A program made the position numbers and the translations under genes. Shown here one piece after another: positions 1 to 7,013 of a stretch of DNA of 13,276 nucleotides (within the stretch, counting starts at the first letter, position 1; every line of letters starts with the position of its first letter). The DNA comes from JALQTD01 sp036825655. GTDB lineage: Bacteria > Bacteroidota > Bacteroidia > Flavobacteriales_D > Sanyastnellaceae. The notes under the pieces are model-generated. The model did no database searches, was not told the DNA's origin, and worked only from the letters and a program-made list of their open reading frames with translations. Where the stretch lies: NCBI GenBank assembly GCA_036825655.1, contig DAISXU010000060.1, positions 1 to 13,276 on the forward strand, read 5' to 3'.

Positions 1-300
1 GCTCATTCGTCGCCTCATGCCCGCTGCTGATAGGATGTTTGAAAGCCCAGCATCCGTTACAATCCAACTCCCTGCCATCCGGTTGGTGATGCATTCGGAA
101 CCGCTCAGCAGCGTGGTGGATTGGTATTGCAAATCGATGAGGCCGGCCGTTTGGCTGGACCAAGTGCCTGCTGCAAGGTCATGCGTCCAGAGGGTATTGC
201 CCGCTTCGAGTCGCCCGGGCAGTAGGTAACTTGGAGCATCCTGTGCCCACGAAACGCTACTCAGTGCAAGGGCGAGAAGGCTAGCGTACAAGCGTAACAT
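1..300 (-). CDS. Exported protein, N-terminal part only; possibly PorP/SprF-like
   Basis: An open frame of 100 codons starts at an ATG (300-298) and runs off the left edge without a stop. The first ~20 residues form a signal peptide: a short basic start (MLRLY), a leucine/alanine-rich core, and a likely signal peptidase I site at SWA/QD. The visible mature part is rich in Gly, Ser and Thr, as in many outer-membrane or surface proteins, and has no motif I can name. The start lies inside the last codons of the upstream gene (20-nt overlap), so translation is probably coupled. In Bacteroidota a gene ending in a CHU_C-type sorting domain is very often followed by a PorP/SprF-family outer-membrane protein. 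That is my only reason for suggesting the family, and the visible residues do not clearly show its N-terminal consensus. The CDS is well supported; the identity is weak. Confidence 0.7.
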   Translation of the reverse strand, partial: MLRLYASLLALALSSVSWAQDAPSYLLPGRLEAGNTLWTHDLAAGTWSSQTAGLIDLQYQSTTLLSGSECITNRMAGSWIVTDAGLSNILSAAGMRRRMS

Positions 301-3300
301 GGCGTTGAATAGTCACGGCACTGCCGTCGGTGAATTGCATGTCCAACTGGACGACGTAGATGCCGGTGGGCGCTGGTCTTCCATTGAATTGACCATCCCA
401 TCCGGGTTGAGGCTCATTGAATTGACCAACCAATTCTCCCCAACGGTTGATGATGCGCATGGAAAACTGAGAAAGGGGGTGCGATCGCACCCCGAGGTAG
501 TCATTGAGGTTGTCACCATTGGGCGAGAACTGATCGGCCATGAACCACTGTTGGGGAGCCAAAACACAGATCGATTGGGAAGCACTTTCTGAGCATTCGC
601 CGTCGATGCTCGCAGTGAGTTGAACGAGATAATCGCCCGGGACGACAGGGCTCCAAATGGCCATGGGGCCATTTATTTGGTCTAGAATGTTACCCGTTCC
701 TGGCTCCCTGACCCACCAAGTCTCGGTTGTAGCTCCACCTCCATCATTCACTAAAACCACCGGCAATTCACCCCAAGGGACGCACGCTTGCGGCCAATTC
801 ACTTCTGTCGTGACTTGGGCATATGAAGGGACCACGTAAATCCCGGATGCCTCGCACGACTCCTCTGGCCATGACAGGTTCCAATGAACAGATGTTCCAG
901 CATCACTTTCAACGGCCCACCAGGTTGAATTTTCTATGACGTCGTCTTGCAACAACTGCAGCGTATCCCATGTCAATTCCCACGCACCAGCGGGTGCAAT
1001 GGATGCGGAAACGCTGGCGATTCCTCCAAAACAGGCCGTATCGGGGGTGATTAGCTCCAAGGCGCTGGGGGCCAAGGTTTGGACCATAACCGAGTCCATA
1101 ACCGCCGCGCTGCACCCATCTGACAACTGAGCAACCCACCAGCTACTCGAGTCGGGAATCCAAGGCAAGGGGGCAGTCAATTCCCACACATGATTCTCGG
1201 GATTCCCGCCTGTTCCTTGGTAGCCTATCTCTGCTTCAATTCCCTCGCAAATGAGGTCATCCTCCAAGCTGATTTCAAGGGAAAGTGGCTCGGGGACATG
1301 CACTGCGAACGCCGTGTCACTTGCGCAATAATCTCCAGCCCAAAACACTTCGACCGCATACGAACCAGGTGCAAGGGTATCTGACCAAATGGAATCCACC
1401 TGGCTGCCTTCCCACAACCAGTTGGTTCCAACACTGGGCTCCCAAATGGGCTCGAACCAAGTCGAAGCACATAGGGTGTCCTGAAAGGAGAGGGGAGCAA
1501 CCTGCTGCCAAGGTTCTGAAATGAGGATTGCGGAACTGATGCACCCTCCAGGTGCAGTGAAGGTCACCGAACCCGTGGGCAAGGCAAGCGCCGGATTGAA
1601 CCATCCTGTTTCGCTATCTACACCAGCTCCAGCCCAAGTGCCTCCCAAGTCCAGATCAACGGGAGCGAGCAAGGTGCTGTCGGCAGTGTTGCAAAGTGTT
1701 AAATTGGGGATGTCAATTGTTCCGGGCCAAATGTGTACGGTTGCCATGGCCGAGCATCCATTCAAGGAATACGCCAATTCGTGCTCCCCAACAGGGATTT
1801 CGGAGGGGTCCAAATAGGCATCGCATCCATCACTCAATCCTGCAGAACCCCATGAAGCGCTCCAATCCCCACACTCTGGGGAGCCTACAAGGTTGATGGG
1901 GCTTGCCGTTGTGCAAGACAGGTAACTGTCGGATTCAATGGATGTTGTGACATTGAAGACCGAGGTTGTTGCCTCACATCCATTGGGAGCAGCGTAGGTG
2001 AGCGCAACCAGCCCTTCGCCGGGGATGGAGGGGTCAAAAATTCCTTCTGAACTCACTCCGGGTCCCGACCACGTGCCGCCGGCTGGATTCCCACCTGTGA
2101 GCAGGACTTCTGTTCCTTCCGGACAAGCACCCAAGTTCGCCGGTGCGCTGATGGGCAGAACATCGGCCGTTGCGGGTTGGCTGCAGCCTGTGAGCTCGCA
2201 AAGCCACTGGTTGGTCCCAAGTGGAAGCTGATCAGGGTCAAAGGCGGTGCTGGATGAATTCAAACCTGGGCCAGTCCAAGTGGCCGCCTGCGCGATGACC
2301 GGGAGCGAAACGGGCTCTTCATTTGCACAGAATTCGCCAAGTTCCAATGTCGGAAGCAGCTCCACGATTTCCACAGTTGTGCTATCTGCACACCCTTGCC
2401 CGCTGAAAACGACCACGTACGTCCCGCTAAAAGCTGGCATAATAGTTCCTCCAGACGTTATGATAGCACCTTCCCAAGTCGCAGAAATGCCGATGGATGT
2501 TCCCTCGGCACTGAATGGAGGAGCACCGACGCAGGTGGCGTAAGGCCCCCCAGCGTCCACCACCACAACTTGAGCGGCGGTGTCCAAGGTGCATCCCAAA
2601 GGCGTGATGTAACTGATGTTCGCCAATCCACCATCCAAAGCCGCTTGTTCAGCATCGAGAAACCAATCCGCACCGACTTCAACTACCGTCCCCGACCATG
2701 TACCTCCTGCGGGCGTCGCCACGAGTTCAAGTGGTTCGGATCCAGTGCATAGGGCTTCAGGCAATTCGGTTTCCAAGTTGATGGCCTGCTCACTGATTGT
2801 CCAAGTGAACTCAGTCGAGGCGCCTGTCGTTGCTTCAAAGGCGACGAGCACCACTTCGGATGGACCATTTTCAGGACAAACAACCACGCCAGCCGAGTCT
2901 CCTTGGTCAATTACAGTGCCTCCTGAGATAGCGCTCCATTCCCATGTCACAGGAAAGCAACCACTTGAAGTCCACCACAGGGTATCGCACGTTCCACCGC
3001 ACACCTCTTCGGGAGGATCAATCCATGATCCAGATACAGGACATCCCTCAGAAATGATGGTGTCGGTAATGGTGAAAACATGTGTTGAATCGCAAGCATC
3101 GGTCAACCCCAAATTCCAGGTAAGTCCCCAAGAGCAATTGGATGTCAAGGGGCCATCTGTAAAAGGCACATAGAAACCTACGGCACTGTCGCCATCGCAA
3201 ATTAACTCAGCCATTCCTGTCGCGATCCCTCCGGTTGTGGTTACCGAATCGGAGGTGAATGCTTCGCATGCAATGGCGGGAGTGATTTGCCAAGTGAGGC

Positions 3301-3769
3301 CTTCCTCTCCACAAATTGGATCAGAGGCCACAACCACCGGAGGAATGGGCGGCGGAGCTTGGCCCTGCCACTGCAGCACAAATCCACAGTAATTTACGCT
3401 GACATCGCTTTGAAAAATAAAGGACACCATGCCTGACCATGCGGTAACGGCGTCGGGCAGGTAGTCGATTCCCGTCACCTCGGTCAGCAACATACCTGAA
3501 TCTGGAGGGCCATCATAAATTTGAAGGAAATCCAACTGGTTCTCCAAGCAGACGTTTTCGAGGAAGGTCACCTCAATCGGTAAACCAACGGCCAAATTGA
3601 CGGTGAATACAAAAAACTCACCTCCTCCATAGTCATCGCCGCTCCCCCCGGTATCCGTTAAGATTCCGGAGCACTCCGTTGAGCTGATGTCTTCCATGGT
3701 GTACTCCTCCTGAGTCAGCACTCCTGTGCAGATTGTTGAGAGCATCACCAGGCAGAGCAATCGGATCAT
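281..3769 (-). CDS. Large secreted CUB/Ig-repeat protein with type IX secretion (CHU_C) sorting domain
   Basis: The 1162-residue protein has a signal peptide (first ~19 residues, cleavage near VLTQ/E). Residues ~28-136 look like a CUB domain, with spaced cysteines, an IYDGPPDSG turn and a CGFVLQW ending. Residues ~340-745 contain about five degenerate Ig-like units with a GGTWSGxGV core, an FDP-type turn and a closing G-C. More Ig/PKD-like sequence follows. Residues ~1079-1162 are a gliding-motility-associated C-terminal domain: FSPNGDNLND, INRWGE, GWDGQFNGRPAPTGIY and a terminal LVR. This domain type directs export through the type IX system and surface attachment or release. The many cysteine and tryptophan residues suit an extracellular adhesin or filament protein. 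The ATG start overlaps the preceding lipoprotein stop by 4 nt (ATGA), and the 3' end overlaps the next gene by 20 nt. Secretion route is confident; ligand and role are unknown. Confidence 0.93.
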   Translation of the reverse strand: MIRLLCLVMLSTICTGVLTQEEYTMEDISSTECSGILTDTGGSGDDYGGGEFFVFTVNLAVGLPIEVTFLENVCLENQLDFLQIYDGPPDSGMLLTEVTGIDYLPDAVTAWSGMVSFIFQSDVSVNYCGFVLQWQGQAPPPIPPVVVASDPICGEEGLTWQITPAIACEAFTSDSVTTTGGIATGMAELICDGDSAVGFYVPFTDGPLTSNCSWGLTWNLGLTDACDSTHVFTITDTIISEGCPVSGSWIDPPEEVCGGTCDTLWWTSSGCFPVTWEWSAISGGTVIDQGDSAGVVVCPENGPSEVVLVAFEATTGASTEFTWTISEQAINLETELPEALCTGSEPLELVATPAGGTWSGTVVEVGADWFLDAEQAALDGGLANISYITPLGCTLDTAAQVVVVDAGGPYATCVGAPPFSAEGTSIGISATWEGAIITSGGTIMPAFSGTYVVVFSGQGCADSTTVEIVELLPTLELGEFCANEEPVSLPVIAQAATWTGPGLNSSSTAFDPDQLPLGTNQWLCELTGCSQPATADVLPISAPANLGACPEGTEVLLTGGNPAGGTWSGPGVSSEGIFDPSIPGEGLVALTYAAPNGCEATTSVFNVTTSIESDSYLSCTTASPINLVGSPECGDWSASWGSAGLSDGCDAYLDPSEIPVGEHELAYSLNGCSAMATVHIWPGTIDIPNLTLCNTADSTLLAPVDLDLGGTWAGAGVDSETGWFNPALALPTGSVTFTAPGGCISSAILISEPWQQVAPLSFQDTLCASTWFEPIWEPSVGTNWLWEGSQVDSIWSDTLAPGSYAVEVFWAGDYCASDTAFAVHVPEPLSLEISLEDDLICEGIEAEIGYQGTGGNPENHVWELTAPLPWIPDSSSWWVAQLSDGCSAAVMDSVMVQTLAPSALELITPDTACFGGIASVSASIAPAGAWELTWDTLQLLQDDVIENSTWWAVESDAGTSVHWNLSWPEESCEASGIYVVPSYAQVTTEVNWPQACVPWGELPVVLVNDGGGATTETWWVREPGTGNILDQINGPMAIWSPVVPGDYLVQLTASIDGECSESASQSICVLAPQQWFMADQFSPNGDNLNDYLGVRSHPLSQFSMRIINRWGELVGQFNEPQPGWDGQFNGRPAPTGIYVVQLDMQFTDGSAVTIQRHVTLVR
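284..553 (-). other. Type IX secretion sorting domain (CHU_C / type B CTD) coding segment
   Basis: This segment encodes the last 90 residues of the large secreted protein. It has the diagnostic blocks in order: F-S-P-N-G-D-N-L-N-D, a beta segment ending in INRWGE, GWDG, a PTGIYVVQL strand, and a final basic residue after VTLV. These blocks match the gliding-motility-associated C-terminal domain used as a non-cleaved or late-processed sorting signal in Bacteroidota. Confidence 0.92.
1535..2752 (-). repeat. About five degenerate Ig-like protein repeats (GGTWSG type)
   Basis: The encoded protein has units with cores at roughly residues 354-360 (PAGGTWSG), 496-503 (ATWTGPGL), 562-571 (PAGGTWSGPG), 632-644 (ECGDWS, diverged) and 708-716 (GGTWAGAG). 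Each core is followed 10-25 residues later by an aspartate/proline turn (FDP, LDP or FNP) and then by a G-C. Spacing is about 65-140 residues. Similarity is at protein level; I see no long identical DNA repeats, so the expansion is old. Confidence 0.7.
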
Positions 3770-4212
3770 TGGATGGTATCTTGTATGGTTAATACGGGGG
3801 TTGTAATGGCTTCTGATAGGTTCCCCGCGCGATCCTGGAGAGTGAAGGTGAGGGTGGTGGTTTCGATTTCCCCTTCTCCTAGAAGAAACAGGGCCGGCAC
3901 TTGAACCACTAAGTTGCCTTGGATGTCCAGCTCGAGGTATCCACCTTGGGCATCGGCCGGTGTCATGGGCGGGAGGTGAAAGCCATCATCGGATTGCAGC
4001 CGCGCATCCCGCATCCACAGGCTGTACTCGTCTGCATCATCCGTTCCAATGTCGCCTTGGGCATCCCGATAATGCAAGACCACCTCAACTGGTGCAGCAT
4101 GCGCAGTCATCGCCGTAGGGTTTACGCTGATCAGCTCCAAGTAGGGAGCTTCAGGACTCACCGCTTCTTTGCATCCAAAGAGCGCAATCAAGGTGAAGGG
4201 CCAAATCCTCAT
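3766..4212 (-). CDS. Small Ig-like lipoprotein, conserved hypothetical type
   Basis: The 148-residue product begins with a lipoprotein signal: a short basic start, a hydrophobic core and the lipobox LFGC with lipid cysteine at residue 14. The mature part looks all-beta. It has a segment like YRDAQGDIGTDDADEY, a motif seen in many Bacteroidota lipoproteins with an acidic, possibly calcium-binding loop. It ends with a strand-rich stretch containing LQDRAGNLSE, typical of the last strands of an Ig/cadherin-like fold. The start and stop codons overlap the neighbours by 4 nt on both sides (ATGA), which places the gene firmly inside the operon between a cytochrome-like lipoprotein and a type IX secreted protein. 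I do not recognise a named family. An accessory surface role is inference from the context only. Confidence 0.85.
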   Translation of the reverse strand: MRIWPFTLIALFGCKEAVSPEAPYLELISVNPTAMTAHAAPVEVVLHYRDAQGDIGTDDADEYSLWMRDARLQSDDGFHLPPMTPADAQGGYLELDIQGNLVVQVPALFLLGEGEIETTTLTFTLQDRAGNLSEAITTPVLTIQDTIQ

Positions 4213-5138
4213 GGAACGTACAAGGAATACAGGGGAAAGAAATAAGGTTGTGCTCCGGCAGCTGGCACCTCGATGGAATTGGTGCCATCCTCAATCGTTA
4301 ACCGCAGGTAATGCGTCGATTCGGCCGCAGCGCCTGAAAGGTCGATGGTCGCTCGGTGACCATAGGTGCTCATGCTCCCTGCAAAATCCACTGCTTCGAA
4401 GGTGAACGGGGATGCAACTGAAACGGGAATGGCAGCGTCGAGGTCAGCAAGCGATTCCGACACGCGCAATTGAACGTCAAGGTCAGCTAGGGCAGTGGAA
4501 TCGTCGCTTATGGCGAACCAGAGGTCAATCATTCCGGCTTCAACTTCTAGGCGGTAGTTGGCTTCTGGGTCACGCTGGTAAGGATCTTGGAGATTGCCAG
4601 CTGGAAAGCCTCCGAAGCCACTGACTTGGGGACTTAGGTTTGCGGATTGGGGGAGGTTGCCATTTAAGTCGGGCGCTCCGGATTCAATCCACTCACTGAT
4701 AGCAGCCAAATAGGAAGGGCGATTCGCAGGCCAATCGGATCCGGGTTCAACGGAAAGAGGCATCATTCCTGACGTATTGGGAACGTTGGCCATCAACCGC
4801 TCCATGAGCCACGAGGAACTCGGGTCTCCAGGGACCACACGGAATGCATATCCTGCAGCAGCGTCGTTCGCAATGACGGGGTGGTTGACTAGGGTGTTGT
4901 AGGCCGAACCTACGGTGGTGAAATTCGGCTCGAACGTGCCATCGTGGCAACCGGAATTGGCACAGGTGGGTTGGAAAACCTGCTCATGGAGCCAGGTAAA
5001 TGAGCCTTCAACCACAGGCGATTCTCCATCGATGATTCCCACCACAAGGGCGTCGTCGATGTAGGGGTTCTCAGGTGGGTCGGGTTTGCAGGCAACCAGC
5101 AGCAGCATCAGCCCGAAAAATGGGGTGATCCGGTTCAT
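4209..5138 (-). CDS. Lipoprotein with cytochrome-c-like CX4CH domain (planctomycete-type cytochrome style)
   Basis: The 309-residue product has a lipoprotein signal with lipobox LVAC (lipid Cys17). Residues ~45-155 resemble the cytochrome-c-like domain common in Bacteroidota and Planctomycetes lipoproteins. It has an F-x-x-x-C approach, then C59-A-N-S-G-C64-H65 followed by DGTFEPNF, a PGDPSSSWL turn, a methionine pair at 125-126 that could give the distal heme ligand (SGMMPL), and a helix ending WIESGAPD. The heme-type site has four residues between the cysteines instead of two. Residues ~185-309 look like a beta-sandwich domain. Heme attachment is inferred, not shown; the cysteines could instead form a disulfide. 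The gene overlaps both neighbours by 4 nt (ATGA). In related gene sets such proteins sit beside DUF1501-type exported proteins, as here. Confidence 0.88.
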   Translation of the reverse strand: MNRITPFFGLMLLLVACKPDPPENPYIDDALVVGIIDGESPVVEGSFTWLHEQVFQPTCANSGCHDGTFEPNFTTVGSAYNTLVNHPVIANDAAAGYAFRVVPGDPSSSWLMERLMANVPNTSGMMPLSVEPGSDWPANRPSYLAAISEWIESGAPDLNGNLPQSANLSPQVSGFGGFPAGNLQDPYQRDPEANYRLEVEAGMIDLWFAISDDSTALADLDVQLRVSESLADLDAAIPVSVASPFTFEAVDFAGSMSTYGHRATIDLSGAAAESTHYLRLTIEDGTNSIEVPAAGAQPYFFPLYSLYVP

Positions 5139-6511
5139 AACTGATCCAATAAACTCATGGTGCCAGGCGCAAGCATGCCCGCGCTGACAACTTCTGGCTT
5201 AACGCCTAAAAGGTCTGCCACGGTGAGCATGCTGTCGCTTACGAGTCCCACCGGATTCCCTTCACTTCCGACGCTGTGATTCGCCGGGATATTGGGCCCA
5301 ACGAGTTGGGTCCACACGCGCATGGAGTTCGCGTCGCTGTGATCGTAGGACCTCCATTCGTTGGAATCGATGATGTTATTGGGGTTGAGGTTGCGGCCGC
5401 ATTCTGGCGTTGTCAGCAGGGTGGTGGTGCCTGCCATTTCGGGAATGTTGGTCTGGATTTCATTCCAGAGGTAGCCCACTGCATGGTCCGCTCGGTGCAT
5501 CGCGCCGAGGTAGTTGCTGAAGTTGGAGTGGCAGCTGTCGACAGCGCTGAGATTGACAAAGAGGAAGTTGGGTTTGAACCACTTCAGGACTTCCACGGCA
5601 AACGCCATGGTGAAGAGGTCACCGTTATCCGTCACTGGAGGCAAGGGCAAAGTGCCGGTCTCCACCTTGAGGTACATGGCTTCCATGAAGGCTTTGATGT
5701 TCTCCCGTTGCTCTTCGCTGTTCCCTAATCCTCCTGAGCCGCCTTGTTGGGCGATCATGGATTGGAATTGAAGGTCGAGGAATGCCCGTAACCGATTCAT
5801 GGGGGCGAGTTCATTCTCTGGGTGGTAGATTTTCGCATCGGCGAGGTAGGTTTGACCTGCGCTGCCAAACGTAACCGTTGGAGCGAAAAAGTTACCAGCG
5901 TATTGTGAGCCATAATTCGGGTGCACGCTGTGGTTCAGCAGCGGTGTGGAGTTCCCAATGCCATTCCCCACAAACCAAACATCCGTTGATTCGTATCCAC
6001 CATGCCTTCTGAGGTATTCAAAAATGGTCGGATTCACCGGCCGCTGCTTAAGCCCCTGGGTGGTGACAGTGCTTCCTTGCACCAGTGAATTTAACCCACC
6101 GTAATGGCCGGCGCTCAAAGCCTGCACTTCGCGGAAAACTGTCCCTTGTTGATCCAATGGGGTGGAAAGGATGGACGGAATGGGGGTGTTTCCGTTGGAG
6201 CCTGTGCCAAATACAATTTTTGCAACGGGCGATTCTCCCGTTAGCATATTGAACAAAATATTCCCGGGGTACGGTTCTCCTTGGCTGTCTTCCGCATACC
6301 GCTGAAGGATGCTCTCTTGCTGCCGAACGCCTCCAGCAAATGCGACCATGACAACGTGCTCGCTCGACCGCATGCCGGTAGGTGCGAAAAGTCGGCCGCT
6401 AGGGAGGATGTATGGAGCTGCCGCCAGTCCAGCTGCACCCAGTCCGGCTTTCTTCAGAAACGACCTTCGGTTGATGGCGTTGGACCCTGGTTGATCTGTT
6501 GAATTTGCCAT
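5135..6511 (-). CDS. Tat-exported alkaline-phosphatase-fold protein, DUF1501-like
   Basis: I place the start at the ATG at 6511, giving 458 residues. A TTG at 6544 would add 11 residues but overlap the upstream gene by 32 nt. A twin-arginine signal is clear: RRSFLKKAG at ~15-23, then a Gly/Ala-rich core. The body has DUF1501/alkaline-phosphatase-superfamily landmarks: VVMVAFAGG near residue 55, SAGHYGGLN near 132-141, FLFVNLSAVDSCHSNF near 316-331, RADHAVGYLW near 340-349, a TTPECGRN block near 367-374, YDHSD near 389-393, and a C-terminal SDSMLTVADLLGV. Expected fate is folded export to the periplasm. The N-terminal metal-binding Asp and Ser/Thr nucleophile typical of active phosphatases are not obvious, so catalysis is doubtful. 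It starts 1 nt after the upstream stop and overlaps the downstream gene by 4 nt. Superfamily moderately sure; substrate unknown. Confidence 0.87.
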   Translation of the reverse strand: MANSTDQPGSNAINRRSFLKKAGLGAAGLAAAPYILPSGRLFAPTGMRSSEHVVMVAFAGGVRQQESILQRYAEDSQGEPYPGNILFNMLTGESPVAKIVFGTGSNGNTPIPSILSTPLDQQGTVFREVQALSAGHYGGLNSLVQGSTVTTQGLKQRPVNPTIFEYLRRHGGYESTDVWFVGNGIGNSTPLLNHSVHPNYGSQYAGNFFAPTVTFGSAGQTYLADAKIYHPENELAPMNRLRAFLDLQFQSMIAQQGGSGGLGNSEEQRENIKAFMEAMYLKVETGTLPLPPVTDNGDLFTMAFAVEVLKWFKPNFLFVNLSAVDSCHSNFSNYLGAMHRADHAVGYLWNEIQTNIPEMAGTTTLLTTPECGRNLNPNNIIDSNEWRSYDHSDANSMRVWTQLVGPNIPANHSVGSEGNPVGLVSDSMLTVADLLGVKPEVVSAGMLAPGTMSLLDQL

Positions 6512-6512
6512 C

Positions 6513-7013
6513 TTAGTAATATTGGTATTCTTCCGATAAGCCAAAGGCGAGGTAAACCAATTCAGGGGTCAGGTCGGGTGTGTCTTGGATGAAATTCCTC
6601 AAAAACGTGCGCTCCGCGGTGGAAGGCGGACGAACAAAGAATCGGATGTACGTTTCTTCGATGAAGGCATCGGGATTGGCCTGCATGCTCGCCACACTGG
6701 GCAGCACGACGCCTTCTTCATTGAAGAAATTGCTCAACAGAACTTCCCGAGCAATGTCCTGGTCACCGATGGACTCGAAGACCTCTGCGATGTCAAATTG
6801 GTCGTTTGCAGGCAATCCTGTTTGGAACAAATTCGTGTAGACGATGGAAACCCATTGTTCCGAACTCTTCAAGCGATCTTTCCCTGCGCTGGCCGCTTCC
6901 ACCCCATAGTCCTCCAAGACGTAATGCGCCTCTGCAGGTCGTTCACAGCCCCAAACAAGCAGGGATATCACGCCGATTGCCCAGCTGATGTTAGTCGAAA
7001 CCTGCATATTCAT
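6513..7013 (-). CDS. Small lipoprotein with DUF1549-like R-P-P-S motif
   Basis: The 166-residue product has a lipoprotein signal with lipobox VWGC (lipid Cys23). An in-frame ATG at 7007 (residue 3) is an alternative start. The mature part looks mostly helical. Residues ~117-145 carry the pattern Y-I-R-F-F-V-R-P-P-S-x-x-E followed by a leucine-rich helix, and the protein ends with a SEEY-type C terminus. The same pattern appears more than once in the upstream 305-residue lipoprotein. It resembles the start of DUF1549 domains (Y-L-D-x-x-G-R-x-P-T-x-x-E) and, less well, DUF4214. The start lies 23 nt inside the upstream gene, and the stop is 1 nt before the Tat protein start, so all three are probably co-translated. 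No enzymatic motif is visible. A binding or scaffold role beside the Tat protein is inference. Confidence 0.85.
   Translation of the reverse strand: MNMQVSTNISWAIGVISLLVWGCERPAEAHYVLEDYGVEAASAGKDRLKSSEQWVSIVYTNLFQTGLPANDQFDIAEVFESIGDQDIAREVLLSNFFNEEGVVLPSVASMQANPDAFIEETYIRFFVRPPSTAERTFLRNFIQDTPDLTPELVYLAFGLSEEYQYY

Noticed and set aside
2616..3173. 185-codon open frame on the plus strand opposite the large secreted protein
   Set aside because: It lies wholly antisense to a gene with clear domains, and its translation is a low-complexity Ser/Pro/Val mix with no motif or signal.
6512..6544. TTG start 11 codons upstream for the Tat protein
   Set aside because: It would overlap the upstream gene by 32 nt and push the twin-arginine motif further in; the ATG at 6511 is 1 nt after the upstream stop.
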